From Sinotaia quadrata (lineage: Eukaryota > Mollusca > Gastropoda > Architaenioglossa > Viviparidae), in NCBI GenBank assembly GCA_028829895.1, contig CM054180.1, positions 94,796,135 through 94,860,134 of the forward strand: a stretch of DNA of 64,000 bases, in the 5' to 3' direction. The position numbers were made by a program, and so were the translations under genes. A model generated the notes under the pieces. It was not told where the DNA came from and searched no databases. It saw only the letters and a program-made list of their open reading frames with translations. Shown one piece after another: positions 1-11,700 of the stretch. Numbering within the stretch: position 1 is the first letter of the stretch; each line of letters begins with the position of its first letter.

Positions 1-108
1 ACTACATACATTTTCTTTTAAAATAAATTGTACAAACTATACTCTGCATGTTTGAATAATGAGCTAAAGGGAAAGGGAATATAAAAAAACTGAAGGAGAT
101 ATACTCAC

Positions 109-341
109 TGAAATTCGGCATATCCTGGATCTGCCCCTTGTATCTTAGAGCCAAAGCACTCAGGAATAAAGTCGATATATGTTACGGGAGGCAACTCTTC
201 GCGCGTTTCTCCATCTGCACTGGAAAGAGTAGCGTTTCTTGAGTCACATTCCAAACTCTCGTGCGCTTTGGCGAAAATATTCTCTCCGGTAGGGGTTACT
301 TGTGTCATCTCCGTTTCGATCACTGCATTTTCTGAAGTCAT
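109..341 (-). CDS. probable first coding exon of an unrecognised - strand gene
   Basis: Reading on the - strand, an ATG at 341 opens a frame of about 77 codons that runs into a good splice donor (CA|GTGAGT, exon end at 109, GT at 108-107). The frame would meet a stop only inside the intron, so the reading is a first exon rather than a complete small protein. The peptide is acidic and polar, rich in Glu, Thr and Ser, with no signal peptide or membrane segment. It ends in a more ordered piece with aromatic residues (TYIDFIPECFG). I do not recognise the family and propose no function. The rest of the gene lies to the left of the window. It points away from the FUBP gene and is separated from it by about 8 kb of repeats. 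Confidence 0.5.
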
Positions 342-820
342 AGTATTAATCTAAAAATAAATTTTAAAAATGTTCGTAAGCTATTATAGTTTTAATTTCG
401 GCTAACACATTGGCAACAAGAAGCTCGATTTTTTCATGGAAGAAAATAGAGAGACACAATGCCAGTAATTAATAAAAATTGTTGAGATTTTTATTTTATT
501 GATTTTTTTCTTTTAGAAACCTTTCTCAAGCAACCTCGTTAATTACCATCACTTTTTATTCCCTTTTTATATAAGTTAATTAATTAATAATAATAATAAA
601 TAATAATAACTATATATGTAGTCAGCCACAAAGAAGCAATATTTTTAATGCGCTATTTATAAACTGAATCCAAACTCAGAATCAGTAATACTTTGTTCGA
701 ATTATATTACCATATCTTAGTTTTGAATATTCTGTTTATATGACAAGCAGGATTTAGTGTAGGTTCTTTTACGGATAGTTATTAATTAAGACTTTGTCAA
801 ACGGCTAAAAGCTCTAAACA
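342..820. other. AT-rich upstream region of the - strand exon
   Basis: AT-rich DNA with short TAA/TAATAA runs near 585-610. It lies immediately upstream of the - strand ATG at 341 and so may hold the 5' UTR and promoter of that gene, but I see no distinct promoter motif. Confidence 0.3.
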
Positions 821-1388
821 TTTTACAGTAATAACACACATACAACACAAGGCAAACTACTGTTTAAACACAAAACGTTTTACAGTAATAACACACATAC
901 AACACAAGGCAAACTACTGTTTAAACACAAAACGTTTTACAGTAATAACACACATACAACACAAGGCAAACTACTATTTAAACACAAAACGTTTTACAGT
1001 AATAACACACATACAACACAAGGCAAACTACTATTTAAACACAAAACGTTTTACAGTAATAACACACATACAACACAAGGCAAAATACTATTTAAACACA
1101 AAACGTTTTACAGTAATAACACACATACAACACAAGGCAACTACTATTTAAACACAAAACGTTTTACAGTAATAACACACATACAACACAAGGCAAAATA
1201 CTATTTAAACACAAAACGTTTTACAGTAATAACACACATACAACACAAGGCAAACTACTATTTAAACACAAAACGTTTTACAGTAATAACACACATACAA
1301 CACAAGGCAAACTACTATTTAAACACAAAACGTTTTACAGTAATAACACACATACAACACAAGGCAAACTACTATTTAAACACAAAAG
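821..1388. repeat. 57-bp minisatellite, 10 copies
   Basis: Ten tandem copies of a 57-bp unit (one copy is 56 bp) begin at 821, 878, 935, 992, 1049, 1106, 1162, 1219, 1276 and 1333. Each contains TTTTACAGTAATAACACACA and ends in TTTAAACACAAAA. The copies are almost identical; the main variants are CTACTG/CTACTA and loss of one A. Such homogeneity suggests recent expansion or ongoing gene conversion. Confidence 0.95.
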
Positions 1389-1536
1389 GAAACTAAAGAT
1401 AAAAATTGAATTTGTGTGCAAACCACAATATATAACAAATAAATGCGCTTTAAAAACATAATTATCAAAATAAATAACATAAATTTAACAAATATACAGT
1501 TTGTTCAGTGACAAAAGTGCAGGCTTCTTTTGCTGA

Positions 1537-1685
1537 TGACAATGACATAGTGATGTTAGCAATGACAGTCTCAATATGTGTCCTGTTGACAATGACAGAC
1601 TCAAAATGTGTCCTGTTAACAATGAGTCTCAAGATGTGTCCTATTAACAATGACAGTCTCAATGTGTCATGTGGACAATGACACG
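1537..1685. repeat. short degenerate tandem repeat, about 30-36 bp unit
   Basis: About five imperfect copies of a unit built on ACAATGACAGTCTCAA followed by TGTGTCCTGTT. Lengths vary between copies. It lies shortly after the 57-bp minisatellite and is unrelated to it in sequence. Confidence 0.75.
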
Positions 1686-1863
1686 GTTTCTCTATATTTT
1701 ACCTCATAAGACCGTACATTCCAGTTGGATAAACCTTGTTAAATAAAATAATCAACATTAACCGTATAATTTATAGTTTGCTTTCCGATCTTGTAAATAA
1801 GTGTCTGATGATGAGCGCAAGTATCTAGCAGGAGTACACACATGCGAGATTATAGAGGTATTA

Positions 1864-2083
1864 CCATGACCAAGGGAAGAAATATATTTTGATATTCTGC
1901 TGTAATTGTGACCAGCAGCCGGTGAAGACTGGAAGCCATGACCAAGGAAAGAAATATATTTTGTGATATTCTGCTGTGATTGTGACCAGTAGCCGGTGAA
2001 GACTGGAAGCCATGACCCAGGAAAGAAATATATTTTGTGATATTCTGCTGTGATTGTGACCAGTAGCCGGTGAAGACTGGAAC
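1864..2083. repeat. 72-74 bp tandem repeat, 3 copies
   Basis: Three copies start at about 1864, 1936 and 2010. Each contains CCATGACC, AAATATATTTTG, a TATTCTGCTGT core and CCGGTGAAGACTGGAA. The second and third copies are nearly identical. Confidence 0.9.
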
Positions 2084-2691
2084 AGTATGACGGTTGGTGT
2101 GGCGTGAGGCTTCTAAAAGGTGTTGTGAAAAATAATTAGACCCTAACGTGGCCAACCACACGTCCACCCACACTTCAGATGTCATGAGTATTTAGGTTGG
2201 AACATTTAAAACATTACAATTACAAACGGTTGCAACGAGAACCCCAATTCAAACCTGGCAGAGATACAAGGATAACATATAAAAGAAAACAAATAGTCGT
2301 GAACTTGGGGATAAAATAGGAAAACTTTATAAGGAAAAAGTAATGGCGGCAGAAAGAATTTATACTGAAATAAATCACAAAGACGCGAGTGCGACATTAG
2401 TGTTCACTGTTAGGCTTTGTGTTCACAATGTAGCTGAAAAGGAGTTTGTGTAGATACTGTCTCTCTGGATTGCTAGGCTGCGACCGTTGATAGGCTGACT
2501 AGCGGAGTGACGGTTCTCATGAACCGGGTCAGTCAGCGTGTGGTACAGGCTGTGAGCTTTGCGTCCGTCTGTGTGCGTCGAAGAGCGATAGTCGGCTTCG
2601 GCCTGTTCTGGTCAGTCACTCGTGAGGCGAAGGACGAGATAGGCAAGTCGGATGCCGATGACATAGGTGTCGCAGATAAAATGCCGATACT

Positions 2692-3071
2692 ACAACACAT
2701 ACATATTGGTATTCACTAAGTGTCGTGTTCACACACATACATATTTGTATTCACTAAGTATCGTGTTCACACACATACATACTGGTATCCACTAAGTATC
2801 GTGTGAACACACAGACATACTAGTATCCACTAAGTATCGTGTGAACACACAAACATACTGGTATCCACTAAGTATCGTGTGAACACACACATATACTGAT
2901 ATCCACTAAGTATCGTGTGAACACACAAACTGATATCCACTAAGTATCGTGTGAACACACAGTCATATTGATATCCACTAAGTATCGTGTGAATACACAT
3001 ACATACTGACATCCATTAAGTATCGTGTGAACACACATACATATTGACATCCATTAAGTATCGTGTGAACA
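2692..3071. repeat. 38-bp minisatellite, about 10 copies
   Basis: About ten copies of a unit containing ATCCACTAAGTATCGTGTGA and a CACACA(T/G)ACATACTG segment. The left copies read GTGTTCACAC and the right ones GTGTGAACAC, so variants are grouped along the array. Unit length is mostly 38 bp, shorter in one copy near 2930. Confidence 0.9.
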
Positions 3072-3535
3072 GTAGGGTGGTGTTAAGCACGCCAAAAGCA
3101 CGTCACTCATACATGGAAAAATAAAGAAAGACATGACAAATAAACAACGATGAAAAATAGAAAAGAATGAGTTAAAATTACGAACACACATAACAAAATA
3201 TTCTAAGGAATATATCTAACACCGCTAGCATAATTATAATTGCAACTGCTGATACATGATTTAAATTATAAGTTCAAGCTGACTGACCTTTCTTGGCAAA
3301 ACGACCTTTTTACCAATGTCATTTCTGGGAGAGGATGGCAGGACGGTCCTGTTACGATGGCGTCTGTCTGGATTCTAAATCGGTGGGCGATTTTCAGCGC
3401 TAAGAGGGACAGTCACATGGCCAGTCTGGCTAAATATCTGGGATATTATTACAACGTGACCCAGAAGACGGGCCAGGTTGGATAACATTGCCAGGGGAGG
3501 GAAATTGGCATGTAGATGCGAAGCACGATCTATTC
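3072..3535. other. unique intergenic sequence, nothing recognised
   Basis: No gene, RNA or element recognised. The open frame at 3240-3485 has no family signature and is treated as chance. Confidence 0.4.
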
Positions 3536-3779
3536 TAAGGTAAGGCCTACTCTACTTGGGACCCATGTGTTTGACCTGATTTTAACGCTACATTTAAGGT
3601 AAGGCCTACTCTACTTGGGACCCCTGAGTTTGACTGGATTCTAACGCTACATTTAAGGTAAGGCCTACTCTACTTAGGACCCGTGAGTTTGACAGTGGAT
3701 TCTAACGCTAGATCTAAGGTAAGTCCTATTCAACTTAGGACCCGTGAGTTTGACAGTGGATTCTAACGTTAATGTCACA
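3536..3779. repeat. 59-61 bp tandem repeat, 4 copies, each with a GGTAAG motif
   Basis: Four copies have phase points at 3541, 3600, 3659 and 3720. Each contains TCTAAGGTAAG or TTTAAGGTAAG followed by (G/T)CCTA(C/T)TC, a GGACCC box and a TTTGAC segment. The AAG|GTAAG string is a consensus-like 5' splice site repeated four times on the + strand. Confidence 0.9.
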
Positions 3780-4676
3780 AAGATGAATGCAAGTTAAGTG
3801 GCCGTGTCTTGTATCGTGACAGATGGATCTTTAAGTTCTAAAAATATTCTTAGCTGTAATAATTAATTGAACATCTCAACTACACACTTTCAAAACTTTC
3901 GGCTTAATTTTAACTGAAAAAAATCGTTCGTTTTAAACTTCTTATGAAAGGTATAGAAAATAATAATAAATAAATAAAAAGAGAGGGAATATATATATAG
4001 GCCTATATTCGTGATTGCAATTACTTGCTATTGGTCGGAACACGCCATTACTTGTTACTGAAATGAGTTCCCGTGTAAACGGTATATAATTTAAAAATAT
4101 TGAATCACTAGACTTAGAAAATAATGTTTCTTCACAGTGGGACTTCGTCTATATCCGGACTGCATCAGACTAGATCAGTACTACAAGCGACTAATTAGGA
4201 CACTCAATCAATGAACGACACTACACTAGCCGTCCGTTGGTCGATATGATTTTAAGTCAGGCAGTCAGAGTGTTGGCCTTAACGGCCGAAAAAATGGAAA
4301 ATGTTCAGTTGTGACTATTCGGACTCACCTTACTAATTCACAAGTTCAGAAGCACTTCGGTCTTATCGATCTCCGTTATGATGTCCTGCAAAGCGACATA
4401 AAATATGGCAGAAGACTAGGTCAAGCACACTACACGGGGTGAGCCACGTGCAAGCTTGTAACGACCCGTATACTGTATATTGGCGTCGCCTATAGTTACG
4501 CTCAAAGCACTGCGTGTTTGAACGCGTAATTAAGGAGTATAAAGAATTATCGACTGAGCTAGGTAGGGAGTTTATTCATCTGTTGGCCTCATTTGTGTAG
4601 GAGAGTCGAACTGCACTATAGTCATTTCTTCACTGTAAGCTCACACACACACAAACGATTTTGTTCCAATTAGACA
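3780..4676. other. unique intergenic sequence
   Basis: No gene or known element recognised. It includes a GAGAGG/ATATATATAG stretch near 3980-4000 and a short CACACACACA run near 4642. Confidence 0.35.
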
Positions 4677-4802
4677 CTTTTTATTAACTAGACATTTAGT
4701 GAGTCTTAACCATTATTTAGTCAAATTACTCAAATATACCTTTTTATTAACTAGACATTTAGTGAGTCTTAACCATTATTTAGTCAAATTACTCAAATAT
4801 AC
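4677..4802. repeat. 63-bp perfect tandem duplication
   Basis: Two adjacent copies (4677-4739 and 4740-4802) of a 63-bp unit that starts CTTTTTATTAACTAGAC and ends CAAATATAC. They look identical by eye, which points to a recent duplication. Confidence 0.9.
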
Positions 4803-5698
4803 CTTGCGGTCTTTCCCGGCTTTCAGATTTATGAACTTATGACTTATGAACCATTCAGGAAAATAAAGGTGTGATATGTACATACACAGTAACACTGTAG
4901 GCCTACTGTTTCCAACAAAAGAGAAGGTTATTTGCCGAAATGTACTGAACTTTTTAGTTATTTAATTAAATGCTTTATTTGGGCTAAATTCGTCATGTTT
5001 TAGTTTTAAATACAAATGGAACCTAGCAGCCAATAATGATATGAAATTCAGTAAACGCGTTAAATACTGACAAAGTTTCTAGTGTCGCTCTAAAACCCAT
5101 AGTTTTAACCATCTCTTGCACTACTTTTAGAATTGAGTAGGCCTGTTGCTTTAAGTTTAAATTAGTAATTAGTGTTCATGTTTTTTATCCTTATACTTTA
5201 TTTAGCGCAGTAAACAATCAAGAACATGTCTTTATGAGCGCAGCGAGAGAGAGGAAATAAGCGTGTCTGCGATTTTATGACGTAAGGTTTACTGTGTTGT
5301 CACGGTTTGTGACAAGGGGATTGACATGTACACCATAACGTGACATTCTTTATGATAAGCGTACTGATTGCTGATTAATTGTCCATTTCTATTGTTTTAA
5401 TTTCAGCAGAAGATGGCAAACGTAATGGGTACATAGTATGTAAAAAGATTGACATGGGACTTTTGTTAGAAAGAAAAAAACATCCATTAACCATCAATTG
5501 TAGGTGTTAAAACGACTTGCAGTCATTTCTAATTGTACTCCATCTCCAGACCCTTCCTTTATCTCACACAAATACATTGTCATGGAATGAAAATTTCATT
5601 ATTATACATTTTTAAAAATATTAATGAATTATAATTATTATTTCTGTTTCCGATGAGCCAAACTAGCGTCACATAAAGCTATATTGGACTGAGAAACA
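4803..5698. other. intergenic sequence, nothing recognised
   Basis: AT-rich single-copy-looking DNA without a supported gene. No inverted ends, long open frame or RNA gene was found by eye. Confidence 0.35.
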
Positions 5699-6139
5699 GT
5701 TATTGATAAAATAAAGCACTGCAAATAGAGAACAAAGCAGTTATTGTAAAATAAAGCACTGTTAATAAGAACAAAGCAGTTATTGTAAAATAAAGCACTG
5801 CAAATAGAGAACAAAGCAGTTATTGTAAAATAAAGCACTGCAAATAGAGAACAAAGCAGTTATTGTAAAATAAAGCACTGCAAATAGAGAACAAAGCAGT
5901 TATTGTAAAATAAAGCACTGCAAATAGAGAACAAAGCAGTTATTGTAAAATAAAGCACTGCAAATAGAGAACAAAGCAGTTATTGTAAAATAAAGCACTG
6001 CAAATAGAGAACAAAGCAGTTATTGTAAAATAAAGCACTGCTAATAAGAACAAAGCAGTTATTGTAAAATAAAGCACTGCTAATAAGAACAAAGCAGTTA
6101 TTGTAAAATAAAGCACTGCTAATAAGAACAAAGCAGTTA
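5699..6139. repeat. 39-40 bp minisatellite, 11 copies, two unit types
   Basis: Eleven copies carry AAAGCACTG at 5713, 5753, 5792, 5832, 5872, 5912, 5952, 5992, 6032, 6071 and 6110. A 40-bp type (CAAATAGAGAACAAAGCAGT) fills the middle. A 39-bp type (CTAATAAGAACAAAGCAGT, or GTTAATAAG) occurs once near the left and three times at the right. The two outermost junctions read TATTGATAAAATA instead of TATTGTAAAATA. Open frames seen on the - strand here (ALFYNNCFVL repeats) are a by-product of the repeat, not a gene. Confidence 0.95.
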
Positions 6140-8560
6140 TTGATAAAATAGTGAACAATAATGTGTAAACAATGGTGGAAAAAACAGATTTTGTTAAGCA
6201 ACTCAGAATGCCTCTTAATACACTGCCAACCTGGATTAAAAAAATTTTAAACCTAACAATGGCTACATCTGGAGAGCACCCTTATATTCTGGCATCAACC
6301 AAGCTCTTTTGGAATGGTTGAAGCAAGTTCTATCAATTTTTTGAGCACAGTGATGATAATGCTAAGAAATGACATTGCCTATACTGCCAATTTTGATGAG
6401 ATCACAAATACCTGTTCAGCAAAGAACTTTTCATTAGTGGATTATTTAGAAAACCTTAAATAAATACTAAAAATGAGACATGTCTAGTTCAAGAAATCAG
6501 TTTTGTTCATTTTAAAATGTGCTTGTTGGTTGTTTTAAATTTATAAAGTGTGTAAGAAAACATTTTAAAAAGTTAAATATGCTTAATTATAATGCTGATC
6601 AACAACACCTCAGTATATTCTTTTATAACTTTACTATTATTTTTTAAATAGCAACTTAGCCATACACAGTCTACAAATAACTTAGAATAGGAGTTTGACC
6701 AACACTGTACCAACTTACATAAATTCCACAACTTCCATATCTGGAGATTAGCTATAACCGTACGAAACAATCCATCAAAGAAATGTTTGTGTAAATATTT
6801 CTTTTATTTATATTTTAATTTTTGCACATTATAAAACAATAATATAAAAAAACTCTTGTATAAATTTCTAATTCATTATAGAAGTACTATATTTGTTAAA
6901 AATTGAGTAACTTTCTGTCCATGTACATTAATTTGTTATATAACTAAGTCTAATTCATTGTAGAAGTAGTATGTTTGTTAAAAACTATATAACTTTCTAT
7001 CTACATGTATGTAGATGCTTATACTGAAACTTAAAGATTTGAACTATTATAAATTTCGACACTGAGATTGCAATGCATTTCATAGTTGTACTTCGGTTAT
7101 TTATCCATTGAGTTGAGTGCAAAGTTCATTGGAATAATAAATTTTAACAAAATATTTTCTAATAAAAATTTTAAAAAGCAGAAAATTTCTCTCTCTCTCT
7201 CTCTGTAGGTATTTATGTGAGGATACTTCTCCAATGACATAATACTTTAATTAATAAAATTAATATACTTTCAAGTAGAAAACTTTAGTATTCGTTTTAG
7301 ATGTGGTTAGATATTTTCCCCATCTAACTCTACTTGGCAGATTTTAGTTAGGCTGACATTATTATTGTATAATATTACTAAACCATAAGCAATTAAACTT
7401 CACATATAAACCACACAGTTGAAGGAAAAGAAGAAGAAAAAGATGATAACCTTCGATCTCAGTATAATCAGCATGAAGCCCAAGTAAATCTAAGAAGGCA
7501 CTGCTGTCACTGCTGAATGGCCAATACATCATTAACCAAACTTCAAAGTACCAGATCTTGCGATGCAATCTGTTACACAGCGTTATTGCTTGTTTTGTTA
7601 GATTTTACTTTTTATTTATTTCATTCTTTTTTTTGTGGTAAGTTTTCTTGATTTAACTGTTAACACAAAAAGAACTTTTAATTTGTATTTCTTAGTTATA
7701 GTTTTCTTTTTAATTTGATTTTACTAATATTGACTGAAATTTTGTTTTTACTTCTATATGTAAAGTATTCCTATCTTAGAAATTAGAAAAGAATAAAACT
7801 TAATGCAAGACAGCTCCTGACAAAATCAAGGGTGGTCAGACAATATGCTGTCACTCGTACCGAAAGACTGAACACGTCAGCCCTTTAATAATCAATGCAA
7901 CCTTGGCGAGAATCTCATTTACTATGATTCCTCATAAGACTTTAAAGGACTAATATGACAAAGAATTACAAGTTCACCTCTCAAACATAATTTTTTTTTT
8001 TTTAATCTTGAAAAAGAAATCACAAATTCCTAGCTATTGTGTGTGTGTGTGGATTTAAAAAGGTGTCCGCGTTAAAAACAGTAATGCAGCGTAGTATGGG
8101 TACAAATAAATCCCTATCACAGTATCAGATTATCATTTGGTTAATTATAATAAATCATATATTAATTTCATTTCTTCCCGCAGATTAATGACTAACAATA
8201 ATTTCATCAGGTCCCACGAAATAATGACTGGGGTGTTCTCAAGACATAATTGACAAAACTTAAGTGGAATAAGAAATGGACTAGAAAACTTTACTTATTA
8301 AAACAGGGATTTGAAATTAGAGATCCTTTGGTTAAAACTAGGTTTTTATCTTTAGCATATAACCGTATATAGATTTTGAAAGAAATAATAAAATCTGTTT
8401 GCAACATCAGTAGTAAATAATTATATAATTTTTTTTAAAACAAGCAACAAAAAGTTTCGATCACTACGACTACGCCATCTATTAAAAAGATAGTACATAA
8501 AGGGATTCAAGCACTAATTAAAGAAGTTTAATAAAAGAGTTATCTTTCCTTGGGCTTTGT
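6140..8560. other. upstream intergenic region of the FUBP gene
   Basis: AT-rich DNA without a supported gene. It has a (CT)n run near 7187-7204, a (GT)n run near 8040-8051 and a poly-T run near 7990. The - strand open frame at 7362-7568 has no recognisable family signature. Confidence 0.4.
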
Positions 8561-8669
8561 TGAAAATTAAGTTGTAGATGGCGCTGTGAAAACCTCCTCA
8601 ACCAATTACAATCATCGGTCACCTCGCCATCGCTGCTTCCTCTCTAGTTACGCCATTTTGCAAGATATC
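8561..8669 (+). promoter_or_regulatory. probable FUBP promoter-proximal region and 5' UTR
   Basis: The 110 bases before the ATG are less AT-rich than their surroundings. They contain a CCAAT box (8602-8606), a GATGGCGCTG motif (8577-8586) and a YY1-like GCCATTTT (8652-8659) just upstream of the start codon. No TATA box is placed convincingly. A YY1-type site close to the start is common in TATA-less housekeeping promoters; the assignment here is inference. The transcription start itself cannot be fixed from sequence. Confidence 0.4.
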
Positions 8670-8723
8670 ATGGCTGAGGATTCTAACAACGCTTTTGCAT
8701 CTGCTCTCGCCAGAGCTAGACAG
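8670..8723 (+). CDS. FUBP1: FUBP exon 1 (residues 1-18)
   Basis: The ATG at 8670 has a strong start context (A at -3, G at +4). Eighteen codons ([18 protein letters not shown]) end at a GTATAA donor in phase 0. The reading joins directly to IAAKI in exon 2, giving the conserved N-box helix of the family. Confidence 0.93.
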
Positions 8724-11700
8724 GTATAAATTTGTATTCTGTTTTATTTGAAAGAAAACAACATGATATTGATACATGCGTATTTCAGTAATCTTTTGCG
8801 GTTTCATTTCTCTTGCAATTTGAGTAGCTACTAAAGATGTGCATAAAAATTACCCCGGTGGGCGGCTCAAAAGGCACGTGGCGTTTTTTCTTCTGTTGCG
8901 GCGTTTTTGCTTTCAAGGTCACGCGTAGCATTTTAAAAAAGATAAACAAATATTAAATATAAAGATTGCTGTATATGTTAAACAAATTGTTATGTGTTAA
9001 ATTGCGCTGTTTAAGATACATCTAATATTATTAGCAGCAGAATTCTATTCCAAGGCGCACTACTTTCCCCAAGTGTCTGTGGAATTGTTAATTGGTCCGT
9101 TTGTGTAATTGTACGATATAATCTTATTTGATTTTTATAGCAGGGACAGCTTTAATTGTAGATTTTGTTGAACGTGAATTTTTTAACAGTCTAGCGTGTA
9201 ATCAGTTCGGGGTCATAGTAATCGTACTGTTAATAGTGTTATAATATCGTGTAGGCATATATAAAAAATAATACCCAGAATTTTAACTCTATTATACACG
9301 ATTATTTTGTCCCTTATTCATGTATTAATAACAGTAGGTACTTCCAAACGCTGTTTTTTTAGCGACCACGCATATATTCGCTCATTTTATCGACGTGCTA
9401 CTTTCTTTCCTATTCTGAAAGAAATGAAAATAAAGGTTATCTTTCCCATCTTTAAACTTTGTTTTATTAGGATGATTGAAATGTTTTTCTCAAAACCATT
9501 CGCGGAAATACCTAGGTAGTTCGCAAAATTTCAGCGAAGACAATGCAGCTACAAAAAGACTCAATTCCAGAGCGCAAACTCGGATACCATAATCCAGTCT
9601 TGCGTAAAGCGGGGATTCGCTATCAAAATTCTGATTGGTTAATAATATAGGCCTACAGGAAATCTGGAACTCCGTCATAAATATCCAGTTTGTACATCCT
9701 AAATTTGTAGTAAATATGTGGTAAAGAAAACTTGACTTTTTTTCAGTGACATAAAAGTCAAACTTTTGCTCTTAAATGCGCATTTCAGAATCATCCAATG
9801 TTATGATGTCGATCGCTTCACTCCGTTCCTGCTTTATCCCATCGCTTTTTAAATAATTTTTAAAGACATTCATTTTGTTGATACTTTTTAGTCAAGTTAT
9901 TGTAAATGCAGGCTATATTTCGTTTGATACTTATATTACCTTTTTGTTTGTTCTTTGTGCAAATGTGTATTTCGTCCGTTCTGATGCACCACTTGCCTGA
10001 CCTAGTAATTCGGGGTAGAGTACGCCATCAAAGGTCTCGTTGTGCATTATTTTAAAAATACGTTATTGATGTTTTCATATTTTAATATAGGCTATATAGT
10101 TATTTTGTCATGTATAACTTATCAATTTTTTTTTTGCGAGCAACTGTTGGTGAAGAATTACAATAATGTTTATTTTGCTATATCACTTGCTTAATTACTT
10201 ATTTTCCTAAGTGTATTTGATTTTATTATTTAGGCATATTGTTTCAATGATTGTGGATGCATATATATATTTTTTTAAATAGCTTCGTTTTGAAGCTGAT
10301 TACCAAAATGGATTAGCTCTACATTTAAGTGTACATTTTGCTACTACAGGTGTATTTTTTAAAATAAAGATTGCATAATATTTGATTATTTAGATATTTA
10401 AAATACACCAATTATGTAATTTAATTTCAATTAAATAGTAAATCAGTGTAGTTTTTTAATTTAGTTTTAGAAGTTACTCTGCACTTATCGATTGTGTACA
10501 GAAGACTCAACAGCTCATGTTTAAAATAACAAGGGTCTGTGTACATAGTATCAAAGGACAAGTGTTACACTATTTTTCCTGCAATATTTAAGTTATTAAC
10601 CTCGCCTGTCAGGTCGCATAGTTATGCTAAGCATCATCCTTGCCGGTTGTGCTGATAGTGATGATAATTGAATGGGTGAACTTAGTAAGAAATGAAGAGC
10701 AGCTGTAATTATGAATGTATTTACAAAATTTAAATTGATACCTAAGCTAAACATACCAAAAGTTCCCTTACATTTTCTTGATCTTCAGTGATGATGCTCA
10801 AAGTTTGCTCAAAGTGTTGAATTTTAAATTAAGACATCTGATTTGACACCCCAAATAATAAATTGATAAAAGTCTTGAGTGATTTAGTGGTGTTTCGGCA
10901 TTATTTTGGATAAAATCCAAGGTACCACCTTACGAGAAGTCTTTCCTATAAAAGTTTGAGATTTCACATGATTTGATACCAACTTGTGCACATTTAGATT
11001 GTCTGAAACCTCTAAATCATTAAATGACCTTTCCAAAGCGTCAGATACATATATTCTCACCAGACACAAAAACTAATGAGATCACTTGTCCTAAATGATT
11101 TTCTGGATATGGTAACCAGTTGCAGGCATGCTGTTTGTCTGAAAAATGTAAACAGCTTGGCAACAAACAAATCTGCAACCTAACGTGACTTAAAAGAATG
11201 AGCATAAATTTCATCTTTTGAAAAATTATGATCAATACAAGGTTTCCTATCAAAAGAATAAGCCCTAAAATTTGAATTTTTTCACATACCTCTATATTAC
11301 ACCATGGTCTGATATGGGGTTCTTCACGAATGTCTGGTTGTGCTAGCAACATTGCCGTATATTTGTGTACTCTACAATTTTTTGCATTAAATTCTTGGGT
11401 TTAAAATGCTTGAAAAACAAATTACTGTAGTATTTTGTGTAAATGGGATTAATAATCCACTACTTCCAGCAAAAGGATGGGGTGTTCCTTGTGGCATATA
11501 AACAATGAACTGGTCTCCTTGTCACTGTTTTTCATGAAATAACCAGGGGATGGCAAATATTCCTTCTCAAAAAAAAAAATAGATGAATCATCAGTTGGGT
11601 CATACTCTATCCAGCTGTGGGGTCACAAACGATTACCCCAAATCAAAAACTTTACACAACTTAAAGCCTTGACTTAGAAAAATCTCAGCACAAGACAATG

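Noticed and set aside
821..1388. CRISPR-like regular array
   Set aside because: The whole 57-bp unit repeats with no unique spacers, and the window is plainly eukaryotic.
1850..2185. - strand open frame of 111 codons
   Set aside because: It mostly translates the 72-74 bp tandem repeat.
5638..6201. - strand frames with hydrophobic repeats (ALFYNNCFVL, ITALFLLAV)
   Set aside because: They are translations of the 39-40 bp minisatellite in three frames and have no gene context.
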